A stretch of DNA of 64,000 nucleotides from Aequorivita lipolytica. Its GTDB lineage: Bacteria > Bacteroidota > Bacteroidia > Flavobacteriales > Flavobacteriaceae. Location of the stretch: NCBI RefSeq assembly GCF_007997135.1, contig NZ_VORU01000011.1, positions 1 to 64,000 of the forward strand, written 5' to 3'. Both the position numbers and the translations under genes were made by a program. Shown here piece after piece: positions 25,358 to 34,125 of the stretch (position 1 is its first letter; each line of letters begins with the position of its first letter). A model generated the notes under the pieces. The model was not told where the DNA came from. It worked only from the letters and a program-made list of their open reading frames with translations, and made no database searches.

Positions 25358-25891
25358 TTATCGAAAGAGATCCTTTAACTGTTGCCATAACGATTGCTTT
25401 TGTAAAAGTTCTTCTTCAAAAGATTTTAGATCATTCTGCCGCATTTGGCTGAAAAGTTTGGCGCGGATTAAATAAACAAATGGAACCAATACCATCATTA
25501 TAGGAACCACATAGATTATCTCCACTTCATCAACGTTGTAATTTTGTTTGATGATACTAAACATTTGAAAAACATACATTGAGAGTGGAACCAAAATAAT
25601 CCAGTGCCACCAATGTTTACAGGTAAAAAACCAAAGCATTAAAATAATTAAAGGAATTAATTTTCCAGTAAAAAACCAAGCAAATTGGTAAAAGGATGGG
25701 TATTTTGTGGTTAGTGTAAAAAAGGAAGTTTCCCAAACCTGGGAATTGGCCGGGAAACTTTCATATGCGTAATATATCAAAGGAGTGCAAGCAATTATCA
25801 AAACGATAATACCTCCCTGAATTAAACTCTTTCTATCCGTTTGGCGGAACGGTGACCGTCCTAACGTCGATTTGTTGTGGGGTTTGTTCAT
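25358..25891 (-). CDS. Three-helix membrane protein of a duplicated cassette, copy A
   Basis: I place the start at the ATG 25889-25891 (MNKPHNKS, 177 aa) rather than an upstream TTG. It has three membrane segments (about 23-42, 66-90 and 92-110), a fourth hydrophobic stretch near 130, and a cytoplasmic tail LKSFEEELLQKQSLWQQLKD. It is a paralogue of 26344-26856: shared ITCKHWW-type motif (FFTCKHWW), DEVEI motif and tail. Its first 59 bp overlap, in another frame, the 46-aa lipoprotein ORF at 25833-25973. The family is unknown to me. Confidence 0.75.
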   Translation of the reverse strand: MNKPHNKSTLGRSPFRQTDRKSLIQGGIIVLIIACTPLIYYAYESFPANSQVWETSFFTLTTKYPSFYQFAWFFTGKLIPLIILMLWFFTCKHWWHWIILVPLSMYVFQMFSIIKQNYNVDEVEIIYVVPIMMVLVPFVYLIRAKLFSQMRQNDLKSFEEELLQKQSLWQQLKDLFR

Positions 25892-25973
25892 CCTGGATTC
25901 CTTCTGGGGTGCAAGAAGCAAATAATCCTACGGCAAAAATTGCGGCTACAATAATAACTTTTAAATTTTTCAT
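25833..25973 (-). CDS. 46-aa lipoprotein of the duplicated cassette, copy A
   Basis: This short ORF runs from ATG at 25973 to TAG at 25833-25835. It has a lipoprotein signal ending at Cys21 (LFASCTP), followed by EGIQDEQTPQQI and a PPNG end. The paralogue at 26798-26938 has exactly the same length (46 aa) and the same SCTPExIQDEQTPQQ core. The two copies' base changes in the overlap with the membrane-protein frame are synonymous here (GAA/GAG, ACC/ACA) but change the other frame. That supports this as a translated gene. The role is unknown; the mature peptide is only about 26 residues. Confidence 0.7.
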   Translation of the reverse strand: MKNLKVIIVAAIFAVGLFASCTPEGIQDEQTPQQIDVRTVTVPPNG

Positions 25974-26343
25974 AATAATAAGTGTTTGTGAGGTTAATAT
26001 GGATCAAACTTACAATGAAAAAATTTAAATGTAATAATTATGTTAATTGTATCTTTACAGGTTATAATGCAATTAAATCCTTCGAAATTCATTTAAAATC
26101 TCAATATGGGCTTAATTTTTTAACAGATATTCAAACGCTGTTTATAATATACCTTGCCGGCAATATACTTTTTGCTTTATGTAGCTTCGTTTTTTTAGTT
26201 AGTAATTATCGTTTTTTTGTTAGGTACTATTTATTAATTTGAACTTCTAATTAATGCCTCAATGCTTTGGAGGGTTTAATTTTCAAACACAAATCGAGTA
26301 CCAAGGTACATATAAAATTTGAAATTTAACAGTGGTTAAATTT
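25974..26343. other. Gap between the two cassette copies
   Basis: This 370-bp AT-rich stretch holds the upstream region of copy A. TTTGTGAGGTTAATA (25985-25999) recurs identically upstream of copy B (26948-26962), so the duplication included the 5' control region. The 86-codon plus-strand open frame here looks spurious. I see nothing else. Confidence 0.6.
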
Positions 26344-26856
26344 TCAAAAAAGATCCTTTATCTGCTGCCAGAAAGATTTTTGAGCCCCAAGTTCTTCTTC
26401 AAAGCTTTTCAGATCTTTACCAATCAGTTTATTTGACAATTGAGCTTTAATAAGATAGACCAGCGGAACTATAACTAACATAATAGGGAAGAGCCACCAT
26501 ATTTCAACTTCATCGGTAATATGCACATCGTCATTAATGACATTAAAAAGCTGGAAGGCAAACATACCTGTCGGAATCAGGATAACGTGATACCACCAAT
26601 GCTTGCATGTTATGAACCAAATAACCAAAAGTAAAAGTGGTACAAATTTTCCCATCATCGTCCATACTGAAACTTGAACTTTTTGATACCAATCGGCGTG
26701 GTACGTAAATAAAAAAGTTTCCCACGTTTTGTCTTGTGGGAAACTTGTGTATGAATAAAAAATATAGGGTGTTGCTGCTATGATAAGCGCAATAATACTA
26801 CCCGTGACTAGGTATGATGATGTCGCTCTTTTTGATTTGTTGTGGTGTTTGCTCAT
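26344..26856 (-). CDS. Three-helix membrane protein of a duplicated cassette, copy B
   Basis: The start is set at the ATG 26854-26856 (MSKHHNKS, 170 aa). Membrane helices lie near 14-34, 64-82 and 86-104, with ITCKHWW between the last two, then ITDEVEIWW and a tail LKSFEEELGAQKSFWQQIKD. It is clearly paralogous to 25358-25891, although the middle has diverged. The first 59 bp overlap the 46-aa lipoprotein ORF in another frame, exactly as in copy A. The function is unknown. Confidence 0.75.
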   Translation of the reverse strand: MSKHHNKSKRATSSYLVTGSIIALIIAATPYIFYSYTSFPQDKTWETFLFTYHADWYQKVQVSVWTMMGKFVPLLLLVIWFITCKHWWYHVILIPTGMFAFQLFNVINDDVHITDEVEIWWLFPIMLVIVPLVYLIKAQLSNKLIGKDLKSFEEELGAQKSFWQQIKDLF

Positions 26857-26938
26857 CCTGGATGCTTTCTGGGGTGCAAGAAGCAAATGTTCCTAATGAA
26901 AAAATTGCTGCGATAAATAAGTACTTTACAGTTTTCAT
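26798..26938 (-). CDS. 46-aa lipoprotein of the duplicated cassette, copy B
   Basis: ATG at 26938, TAG at 26798-26800. The signal peptide ends at Cys21 (TFASCTP), followed by ESIQDEQTPQQIKKSD and a short end. Length, lipobox position and overlap with the membrane-protein gene (59 bp) are identical to copy A. Small flavobacterial lipoproteins of this size are common and usually uncharacterised. Confidence 0.7.
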   Translation of the reverse strand: MKTVKYLFIAAIFSLGTFASCTPESIQDEQTPQQIKKSDIIIPSHG

Positions 26939-27118
26939 AATATATGTTTTGTGAGGTTAATAACACTTCAAACCTACTATGAAAAAAGAAAAAAAAACCA
27001 ATTATTTTTACTATATATTTATAAATTTTTTTCTAAAATAATCCCTGCTTTATAATTTTTGCGATTTGGGGCAAACGATTAAAAAGGAAATTATAAACAA
27101 AAATGTCTCGCTACAATT

Positions 27119-27532
27119 TTATTCCATTGGCAAAATTTTTAGGGTTCTACTTCCGTTCTGGTTAATATTAATGATTAGTTTGTTTGCATTCTTTGGTAAG
27201 AGCGAATTTATTTTCTCAGGCCATTCTATAAATATATAATCTCCGCTATATAAATAATCCTCCAGGCCAATATCATAAGCCTCGGCAACATCGTTTATTC
27301 TGTAAAAGTCAAAGTGATAAATTGAACCCTGTGGCGTATTATATTCGTTTACTATTGAAAACGACGGACTGCTTGAAGTTTCTGAAACTCCAAGTTGCTT
27401 AACAAGCTCCTTTATCAAAGTGGTTTTCCCAACGCCCATGTCGCCATAAAAAAGGAAAATTCTTGTAAAAGAATTTTCTATAATTTCTTTAGCAACCTTA
27501 CTAATTTCGTTTTGAGTATATGTAAATTCCAT
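27119..27532 (-). CDS. tsaE: tRNA threonylcarbamoyladenosine biosynthesis ATPase TsaE
   Basis: It supports the TsaB-TsaD complex that makes t6A at position 37 of ANN-decoding tRNAs. The 137 residues show the P-loop YGDMGVGKTTL near 29-39, the SSPSFSIVNEY switch region near 57-67, HFDFYRI and FIEWPEK near 101. All key residues of the family are present. It lies downstream of porX on the same strand, a common flavobacterial arrangement. Confidence 0.96.
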   Translation of the reverse strand: MEFTYTQNEISKVAKEIIENSFTRIFLFYGDMGVGKTTLIKELVKQLGVSETSSSPSFSIVNEYNTPQGSIYHFDFYRINDVAEAYDIGLEDYLYSGDYIFIEWPEKINSLLPKNANKLIININQNGSRTLKILPME

Positions 27533-27626
27533 AGTAAAAACGGAACGAATATAGATAATTTATCGATTATAACCGAAATTATCAATTAATTCCATAATGC
27601 TTATTGTGCAATTATTTTAAAAAGAA

Positions 27627-29177
27627 TTACTTAGGTGTAAACACAGAAAAAGGAATTATCATCTCTTCCAAAGAAACGCCACCGTGTTGGTACGTATTTC
27701 TATAGTAGCTAACGTAGTGATTGTAATTATTGGGATAGGCGAAGAAGTAGTCGCCTTTTGCAAAAATGAAAGAACTGCTCATGTTAATCGTCGGCAAATA
27801 AATTGTCTTAGGGTCTTTTGCCGCCAAAACTTCTTTGTCTTCGTAGGTTAAGCTTTTGCCCGTTTTATAGCGGAGATTAAGGCTTGTGTTTTTATCTCCA
27901 ATAACCTTTGATGGGTTTTTAACATTGATAGTTCCGTGATCAGTAGTTATAATTAACTTAAAGCCCAAACGAGCCGCCTGCTGAATAATCTCTAACAAGG
28001 GTGAATTTTTGAACCAGCTCTGCGTAAGGGATCGGTATGACTTGTCGTTTGAGGCCAGCTCCTTTATAACCTCCATTTCAGTTTTGGAATGGGAGAGCAT
28101 ATCCACAAAATTGTATACAACCACCGTTAGGTCCTCATCCTTATGGCTTTTGAAATTTTCTACAAGTTTTTTGCCTTGCTTTAGGCTGGATATTTTATGG
28201 TAGCTCCAGTTAAGTTTAAGTCCCAAACGTTTAAGTTGGGCTTCCAAAAACTCCGCTTCTTTCATGTTTTTTCCACCCTCTTCAGTATCGTTCAGCCAAA
28301 GATCTGGATGCAATTTTTCCATCTCGCTGGGCATTAGTCCAGAAAAAATAGCGTTACGTGAATATTGCGTGGCCGTGGGCAGAATACTGCAGAAAAGTTC
28401 CTCTTTGGTTTTTTTGTAAATATTTGCAACAGTAGGCTCAAAAGCTTTCCATTGATCAAATCGTAAATTGTCAACTACAATTAATAATGTAGGAGTTCCC
28501 TGTTGTAACTGTGGCTGGATTTTTTCTTTGAATAGCGTGTGAGACATGGTAGGCGCATCGCTTGGATCTTCAAACCATTTGGGATAATTCTTGTCAACGA
28601 ACTTACAAAACTGGTTATTAGCCTCGGCTTTTTGTGATTCAAGAATTTCAAACATTCCGGAATCTTCAATGTTTTCAAGTTCCAATTCCCAATAAATCAG
28701 TTTTGTGTAGAGGTCTTTCCACTCTTCAAAACTGTTAACCATAGAAAGATCCATTGCAATTTTTCGGAATTCCTGTTGATAGTTTGAAGTGGTCTTTTCT
28801 GAAATTAACCTGCTGTGGTCTAAATTCTTTTTTAAACTCAGCAATATTTGGTGCGGGTTTACAGGCTTAATTAGGTAATCGGCTATTTTAGAACCTATAG
28901 CTTCTTCCATTATATATTCCTCTTCACTTTTGGTTATCATCACCACCGGAATGGAGGCTTGTTGCTCCTTAATTTCAGCAAGTGTTTCCAGGCCTGTAAG
29001 CCCGGGCATATTTTCATCCAGAAAAACAATATCGAAGTTTTCTTTTTTTATTTCTTCCAAAGCTTCTGTACCGCTCTGTGCCGTAGTCACTTTATAATTT
29101 CTATTCTCAAGAAACAGAATATGTGGTTTAAGCAAATCAATCTCGTCATCTACCCATAGTACTTTTATGTCGCTCAT
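27627..29177 (-). CDS. porX: PorX: response regulator with PglZ/alkaline-phosphatase-like domain
   Basis: The 516 residues have an N-terminal receiver (about 4-120) with the acidic pair Asp10/Asp11, phospho-acceptor Asp54 in FLDENMPGL and the lysine in LIKPV. A helical linker and a C-terminal PglZ-type alkaline phosphatase superfamily domain follow (LLIVVDNLRFDQW near 220, ITTDHGTINVKNPS near 415, QHGGVSLEEMIIP at the end). In Porphyromonas, PorX with PorY and the sigma factor SigP controls the type IX secretion system, and its effector domain cleaves oligoribonucleotides. That knowledge is transferred here by homology. porQ is also in the window. Confidence 0.95.
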   Translation of the reverse strand: MSDIKVLWVDDEIDLLKPHILFLENRNYKVTTAQSGTEALEEIKKENFDIVFLDENMPGLTGLETLAEIKEQQASIPVVMITKSEEEYIMEEAIGSKIADYLIKPVNPHQILLSLKKNLDHSRLISEKTTSNYQQEFRKIAMDLSMVNSFEEWKDLYTKLIYWELELENIEDSGMFEILESQKAEANNQFCKFVDKNYPKWFEDPSDAPTMSHTLFKEKIQPQLQQGTPTLLIVVDNLRFDQWKAFEPTVANIYKKTKEELFCSILPTATQYSRNAIFSGLMPSEMEKLHPDLWLNDTEEGGKNMKEAEFLEAQLKRLGLKLNWSYHKISSLKQGKKLVENFKSHKDEDLTVVVYNFVDMLSHSKTEMEVIKELASNDKSYRSLTQSWFKNSPLLEIIQQAARLGFKLIITTDHGTINVKNPSKVIGDKNTSLNLRYKTGKSLTYEDKEVLAAKDPKTIYLPTINMSSSFIFAKGDYFFAYPNNYNHYVSYYRNTYQHGGVSLEEMIIPFSVFTPK

Positions 29178-29195
29178 ATATGTATATTTGTCTTT

Positions 29196-29260
29196 ATACT
29201 CCGAAGCCTTTGGCCTTTATAGCAATTCTTTCACAGCGAAAGAGGCTAGCATAGGAGTAT
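29196..29260. other. Palindromic, possibly structured element between porX and the HD gene
   Basis: Outer arms ATACTCC (29196-29202) and GGAGTAT (29254-29260) enclose AGCCT/AGGCT, a GCC-TTT-GGC hairpin and CTTTC-ACAGC-GAAAG. The 65-nt unit can fold as a branched structure. It lacks a T-arm or anticodon arm and is not a tRNA. It may be a dispersed palindrome or a 5'-leader structure. Confidence 0.4.
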
Positions 29261-29369
29261 GGTTAAATTATATTTATAAATAATTCTGCACCGTTGCGAA
29301 GAATTTTCTTCAAAAATAAACCTGAATTATTTTAAACAATTTTTGAGGCTACTAATTTAAAGTTAAAGT

Positions 29370-30614
29370 TTGAAAACCCTTCCTAAGCACAAAATTATAA
29401 ACGATCCTATCTATGGTTTTATTACCATACCCAGCAAGTTGGTTTTTGATTTAATGGAACATAAATACTTTCAACGGCTGCGTAGAATTTCACAGATGGG
29501 GTTTTCATATATTGTATATCCGGGCGCCCATCATACGCGTTTCCATCACGCGCTGGGAGCAATGTTCTTGATGCAAAAGGCTGTGCAAGTACTTAAATCA
29601 AAGGAAGTTCACATTTCTGAAAAGGAGGAGGAAGCGCTCTATGTAGCCATACTTTTGCACGATATTGGGCACGGTCCTTTTTCACATGCTATGGAAAACA
29701 GCATTGTTGAAAACGTGAGTCACGAGGAAATCTCTCTGCTTTTTATGGAAGATTTAAACCAGAAATTTAACAAGCAATTAACGCTTGCCATTCAAATTTT
29801 CAAAGACGAGCATCCTCGGAAATTTTTTCACCAATTGGTTTCTGGGCAGCTTGATATGGATCGTTTGGATTATTTAAAACGTGATAGCTTCTACACCGGC
29901 GTGCCTGAAGGTACGGTAAACGCACAGCGCTTAATAGCAATGCTGAATGTAAAAAATGATGAACTTGTAGTGGAGGAGAAGGGTATCTATTCTGTTGAAA
30001 ATTTTCTCGTTGCTCGCCGTTTAATGTATTGGCAGGTCTACCTTCACAAAACGGGCATAGTGGCTGAACAGTTATTGGTTCGAGTGCTTAAACGCGCGAA
30101 GCAACTTTCGGTAATGGGTGTTGAGCTACCGGCGAGTCAGGGTTTAAAATTTTTTCTGAATAACAACATAAATTTGAGCGACTTTTCAGAAGAAGTACTT
30201 GATACCTTTTCAAAGTTAGACGATTACGATATTATTTCAGCAATGAAAATATGGGTGGGCAATGATGACTTCGTATTAAAAAATCTTTCAAAAATGCTTC
30301 TCAACCGCGATTTATTGAAGGTGAAGGTGAAATCGGAAGACTTTTCACTTCAGAAGGTGAATGAGAAAAGAATCCAGCTGGTTGAAAAATATAATATTTC
30401 TGAAGAGGAGGCCTCCTTTTTTGTTTTCACCGGAAAACTTGAAAACCAAGCCTACAGTATGGAAAAAGACACTATAAACCTCCTAAAAAGAAATGGAAAG
30501 ATTATAGAGGTAGCAAAGGCCAGCGATCAGCTGAATTTGGAGGCACTTTCCAAGTCTGTGGTAAAATACTATATGTGCTATCCAAAAAACAATAAAGATA
30601 GCTATCAAGGCTAA
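29370..30614 (+). CDS. HD-domain phosphohydrolase (SAMHD1/dGTPase-like)
   Basis: The 414 residues start at TTG 29370 (MKTLPKHKIINDPIYGFI), which gives the normal family N-terminus; no nearby ATG does. The HD metal motif is spread over RFHHALGAMFLM (near 59), LLHDIGHGPFSHAME near 96-110 and QLDMDRLDYLKRDS near 168. This COG1078-type family hydrolyses dNTPs or related nucleotides; the true substrate is unknown here. It is divergent from porX, with a palindromic element between them, and faces into the lpxD gene. Confidence 0.9.
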   Translation: MKTLPKHKIINDPIYGFITIPSKLVFDLMEHKYFQRLRRISQMGFSYIVYPGAHHTRFHHALGAMFLMQKAVQVLKSKEVHISEKEEEALYVAILLHDIGHGPFSHAMENSIVENVSHEEISLLFMEDLNQKFNKQLTLAIQIFKDEHPRKFFHQLVSGQLDMDRLDYLKRDSFYTGVPEGTVNAQRLIAMLNVKNDELVVEEKGIYSVENFLVARRLMYWQVYLHKTGIVAEQLLVRVLKRAKQLSVMGVELPASQGLKFFLNNNINLSDFSEEVLDTFSKLDDYDIISAMKIWVGNDDFVLKNLSKMLLNRDLLKVKVKSEDFSLQKVNEKRIQLVEKYNISEEEASFFVFTGKLENQAYSMEKDTINLLKRNGKIIEVAKASDQLNLEALSKSVVKYYMCYPKNNKDSYQG

Positions 30615-30626
30615 ATCCTTTTTTTC

Positions 30627-30634
30627 TATTTTTG
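30627..30634 (+). promoter_or_regulatory. -7 promoter box for the lpxD cluster
   Basis: TATTTTTG, an exact TAnnTTTG match, lies about 100 bp before the lpxD ATG and 5 bp before the start of a 32-codon upstream frame. Confidence 0.45.
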
Positions 30635-30639
30635 CAGCA

Positions 30640-30738
30640 ATGAAAATTAACGGCCGAAATTCAATTCGCTTAAAAAATGCTATTTTGCAGTTGCCAATTA
30701 TATGTAATTCAATTATAAAAAACCCGAACACCCAATGA
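30640..30738 (+). CDS. Possible 32-codon upstream ORF coupled to lpxD
   Basis: ATG at 30640 opens a frame whose TGA (30736-30738) overlaps the lpxD ATG (30735-30737) as ATGA. It sits right after the -7 box, so it is the first frame on the transcript. The peptide ([19 protein letters not shown]...) has no known relatives in my memory. It may act as a translational coupler or may be chance. Confidence 0.3.
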   Translation: MKINGRNSIRLKNAILQLPIICNSIIKNPNTQ

Positions 30739-31760
30739 AATTTACAGCAGCCCAAATAGCAGGAATATTGAACGGCACCGTAGATGGAGATGAAGGGGCA
30801 GAGGTTTCGCAACTGGCAAAGATTGAAGAGGGCTGTAAGGGCAGTTTAACCTTTTTGGCCAATCCAAAATATACGCACTACATATATTCCACTCAGGCTT
30901 CCATTACAATAGTTAACAATGACTTTGTTCCGGAAAATAAAATTGAAACTACATTAATTCGGGTGGATAATGCTTACAAAGCGTTTTCGCAACTCTTGGA
31001 ATATTACAACCAAGTGAAAATGAACAAGACGGGAATTGAACAGCCGGTCTATATTTCAGAAAGTGCCAAGTACGGTGAAAATTTGTATTTAGGCGCTTTT
31101 TCATATTTAGGAGAAAATGTAAAAATAGGAGATAATGTGAAAATATATCCCAATGTGTATATTGGCGATAACGTAACTGTGGGTGACAATTCTATTTTGT
31201 TCACTGGCGTTAAGCTCTATTCAGAAACAGTTATTGGAAAATCTTGCGTTATTAATAGCGGTGTGGTTATAGGCGCCGATGGCTTCGGCTATACCCCAAA
31301 TGAAAAAGGAGAATACCACAAAGTGCCGCAAACAGGCAACGTTATAATTGAAGACAATGTAGATGTAGGTCCGGGCACAACAATAGATCGTGCAACCTTG
31401 GGCTCGACCGTAATAAAAAAAGGCGTAAAGCTAGACAATCAAATTCAAATTGCCCACAACGTGACTATTGGTGAAAATACTGTGATTGCTGCACAAACGG
31501 GCATTGCGGGTTCCACTAAAATAGGAAAAAACTGCATGATAGGTGGGCAGGTAGGCATTGCGGGCCATATAGTTATTGGCGATAATGTAAAAATCCAGGC
31601 CCAAAGCGGAATTGGAAGAAATGTAAAAGACAACGAAACCTTGCAGGGTTCCCCCGCATTCGGTTATGGTGATTTTAATAAAAGTTATGTGTATTTTAAA
31701 AATCTTCCTAAAATAATGGAAAGGTTTAGTATAGTTGAAAAAAAGCTTGATAATGAATGA
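30735..31760 (+). CDS. lpxD: UDP-3-O-(3-hydroxyacyl)glucosamine N-acyltransferase
   Basis: It adds the second acyl chain in lipid A synthesis. The 341 residues have the N-terminal uridine-binding domain (about 1-95) and a left-handed beta-helix of hexapeptide repeats (about 100-300, such as [20 protein letters not shown]). The catalytic histidine lies in [14 protein letters not shown] near 240 and the GADGFGY motif near 177. It is the first gene of the lipid A cluster lpxD, lpxC-fabZ, lpxA, and overlaps the next gene by 8 bp. Confidence 0.97.
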   Translation: MKFTAAQIAGILNGTVDGDEGAEVSQLAKIEEGCKGSLTFLANPKYTHYIYSTQASITIVNNDFVPENKIETTLIRVDNAYKAFSQLLEYYNQVKMNKTGIEQPVYISESAKYGENLYLGAFSYLGENVKIGDNVKIYPNVYIGDNVTVGDNSILFTGVKLYSETVIGKSCVINSGVVIGADGFGYTPNEKGEYHKVPQTGNVIIEDNVDVGPGTTIDRATLGSTVIKKGVKLDNQIQIAHNVTIGENTVIAAQTGIAGSTKIGKNCMIGGQVGIAGHIVIGDNVKIQAQSGIGRNVKDNETLQGSPAFGYGDFNKSYVYFKNLPKIMERFSIVEKKLDNE

Positions 31761-33159
31761 ATGTTTGGTAAAACAGCGCACCATTGGTAAGGAAATTTCC
31801 CTTACCGGTGTGGGATTGCATACAGGGAAAGAAGTTACAATTACCTTTAAACCCGCACCCGAAAATCATGGATATACTTTCGTAAGAACCGATTTGGAGG
31901 GACATCCAGTAATTGAAGCAGATGCTAGTTATGTGGTGAATACCCAACGCGGTACCAATCTGGAAAAGCACGGGGTAAAAATACAAACATCAGAACATGT
32001 GCTTGCTGCATTGGTGGGACTTGAGGTTGATAACTGTATCATGGAGCTCAATGCCTCCGAGCCTCCAATTATGGATGGTTCCTCAAAGTTTTTTGTTGAA
32101 GCCATTGAAAATGCTGGAGTAGTGGAGCAAAATGCCGCACGGAATGAATATGTGGTAAAAGAAGTAATTTCGTATTTAGATGAGGAAACAGGAAGCGAGA
32201 TAATCGTCATGCCTTCTGATGAATACCAAGTTACCACTATGGTAGATTTTGGCACAAAGGTTTTGGGCACGCAGAATGCTTCACTTAAGCATCTTTCAGA
32301 TTTTAAAGGTGAAATTGCAAATGCGCGAACCTTCAGCTTTCTTCACGAAATTGAAATGTTGCTTGAGCACGGTTTAATAAAGGGTGGCGATTTAAACAAC
32401 GCTATTGTTTATGTAGACAAGGAGCTTTCGCCAAGCACAATGGATAAGCTGCGTACCGCTTTTGGGAAAGACTCCATTTCGGTTAAGCCTAATGGTATTC
32501 TGGATAACCTTACCCTACATTATCCAAACGAGGCCGCAAGACATAAACTTTTAGATGTAATAGGCGATTTAGCTTTGGTAGGTACACGCATTCGCGGAAA
32601 GGTGATTGCAAACAAACCTGGCCATCACGTAAATACACAGTTCGCCAAAAAGCTTTCAAAAATCATAAAAATTGAAGCTCGAAACAATATTCCTACTTTT
32701 GACATCAATAAACCTCCAGTTAAGGATGTAAACGAGATAATGGCTATGCTTCCGCATAGACCGCCATTCTTGCTTGTAGATAAAATCATGGAGATGACAG
32801 AAACTAGCGTTGTAGGTTTGAAAAATGTTACGATGAACGAACCGTTTTTCGTAGGCCATTTTCCTGGCGCGCCTGTAATGCCTGGAGTATTGATTGTAGA
32901 AGCAATGGCCCAAACCGGTGGTATTCTAGCTCTTAGCACTGTTCCAGATCCTGAAAATTATCTGACATATTTTATGAAAATAAATAATGTGAAGTTTAAA
33001 CAACAGGTAAATCCGGGCGATACCCTTATATTTAAACTTGAACTTATGTCGCCAATTCGCCGCGGAATTGTTCATATGAGCGGAAACGCTTATGCAAATG
33101 GCAAATTGGTTACAGAGGCCGAACTAATGGCCCAAATGGTAAAAACAAAAAATCTATAG
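31753..33159 (+). CDS. lpxC: LpxC-FabZ fusion: UDP-3-O-acyl-GlcNAc deacetylase / 3-hydroxyacyl-ACP dehydratase
   Basis: A single 468-residue protein joins two enzymes, as is known in Bacteroidota. The LpxC part (about 1-300) commits lipid A synthesis and shows the zinc histidine in [26 protein letters not shown] and [10 protein letters not shown]. The FabZ part (about 320-468) dehydrates 3-hydroxyacyl-ACP and shows [23 protein letters not shown] and EAMAQTGG. Linking them balances hydroxyacyl-ACP use between lipid A and phospholipid. I chose ATG 31753 (MNECLVKQR), which overlaps the end of lpxD; an upstream in-frame TTG at 31735 would add six residues. Confidence 0.96.
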   Translation: MNECLVKQRTIGKEISLTGVGLHTGKEVTITFKPAPENHGYTFVRTDLEGHPVIEADASYVVNTQRGTNLEKHGVKIQTSEHVLAALVGLEVDNCIMELNASEPPIMDGSSKFFVEAIENAGVVEQNAARNEYVVKEVISYLDEETGSEIIVMPSDEYQVTTMVDFGTKVLGTQNASLKHLSDFKGEIANARTFSFLHEIEMLLEHGLIKGGDLNNAIVYVDKELSPSTMDKLRTAFGKDSISVKPNGILDNLTLHYPNEAARHKLLDVIGDLALVGTRIRGKVIANKPGHHVNTQFAKKLSKIIKIEARNNIPTFDINKPPVKDVNEIMAMLPHRPPFLLVDKIMEMTETSVVGLKNVTMNEPFFVGHFPGAPVMPGVLIVEAMAQTGGILALSTVPDPENYLTYFMKINNVKFKQQVNPGDTLIFKLELMSPIRRGIVHMSGNAYANGKLVTEAELMAQMVKTKNL

Positions 33160-33231
33160 ATGAATTGGAAACCGTGTCAAAATTTTATGGCGAAAATACA
33201 TTTCAACTATAAAAATCTATAAACGAGAGAA

Positions 33232-34017
33232 ATGAACCAACCACTTGCATACGTCCATCCGGGCGCTAAAATAGCCAAAAACGTTGTGATTGAACCTTTC
33301 ACAACCATTCATAACGATGTTGTGATTGGGGAGGGAACTTGGATAGGCAGTAATGTAACGATTATGGAAGGTGCCCGTATCGGTAAAAATTGCAATATTT
33401 TTCCCGGGGCTGTAATTTCTGCAGTTCCGCAGGATTTAAAATTTAAGGATGAAGATACCACTGTTGAAATAGGCGACGGAACTACAATTCGCGAATATGT
33501 CACTATTAATCGTGGTACTATTGACCGCGGAAAAACAGTAGTTGGTAAAAACTGCTGGATAATGGCTTATTGCCACATTGCACACGATTGCATAGTGGGC
33601 GACAATTGTATTTTCAGCAACAACAGTACGTTGGCTGGACACGTAACCGTAGGCGATTACGTAATTTTGGCAGGAATGACTGCAGTACATCAGTTTTGTA
33701 TGATTGGAAATCACGCCTTCGTTACGGGAGGATCTTTGGTGAGAAAAGATGTCCCTCCATTTGTAAAGGCCGCTCGTGAGCCGCTTAGCTACGTTGGTAT
33801 TAATAGTATTGGCTTAAGAAGAAGAGGTTTTACTTCGCAGAAAATTTCGGAGATTCAGAACATTTACAGACTTCTTTACCAAAAAAATTACAATACCACT
33901 CAGGCTACTGAAATTATTGAAGCCGAAATGGAAGCCACGCCAGAACGGGACGAAATACTCCAGTTCATCAAAAATTCCAAACGAGGAATTATGAAAGGCT
34001 ACTTTAAATCAAATTAA
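33232..34017 (+). CDS. lpxA: UDP-N-acetylglucosamine acyltransferase
   Basis: This first enzyme of lipid A synthesis transfers a 3-hydroxyacyl chain to UDP-GlcNAc. The 261 residues form a left-handed beta-helix (about 5-190) with hexapeptide repeats. The catalytic histidine lies in AYCHIAHDCIVGDN near 120. The helical C-terminal domain begins near GLRRRGFTSQKI and ends KNSKRGIMKGYF. It follows lpxC-fabZ after 72 bp, in the usual Bacteroidota order. Confidence 0.97.
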   Translation: MNQPLAYVHPGAKIAKNVVIEPFTTIHNDVVIGEGTWIGSNVTIMEGARIGKNCNIFPGAVISAVPQDLKFKDEDTTVEIGDGTTIREYVTINRGTIDRGKTVVGKNCWIMAYCHIAHDCIVGDNCIFSNNSTLAGHVTVGDYVILAGMTAVHQFCMIGNHAFVTGGSLVRKDVPPFVKAAREPLSYVGINSIGLRRRGFTSQKISEIQNIYRLLYQKNYNTTQATEIIEAEMEATPERDEILQFIKNSKRGIMKGYFKSN

Positions 34018-34030
34018 ATTTAAAATTTTT

Positions 34031-34079
34031 ACGATTAACGATTGATTGAAAAACAATTAACAGATAACAATTAACAGAT
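34031..34079. repeat. Heptameric array between lpxA and efp
   Basis: Seven units in 7-bp register: ACGATTA, ACGATTG, ATTGAAA, then AACAATT and AACAGAT twice alternating. It begins 13 bp after the lpxA stop. Confidence 0.8.
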
Positions 34080-34096
34080 ACCCGCCGAAGTTTATA

Positions 34097-34111
34097 TTGA
34101 GCGGAGTCGAA
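34097..34111. repeat. Dispersed GAGC-type element, core only
   Basis: TTGAGCGGAGTCGAA is the core of a flavobacterial dispersed repeat (compare 37223, 41036, 48163 and 51671). Here it lies 14 bp upstream of the efp ATG. Confidence 0.55.
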
Positions 34112-34125
34112 AATACGGCAATACT

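Noticed and set aside
25982-26242. Plus-strand 86-codon open frame between the cassette copies
   Set aside because: AT-rich, starts at GTG, no family pattern, and its 5' part is the conserved upstream region of the minus-strand cassette.
29196-29260. tRNA-like cloverleaf with 7-bp outer stem
   Set aside because: No anticodon arm, no TTCGA-type T-arm and wrong internal spacing.
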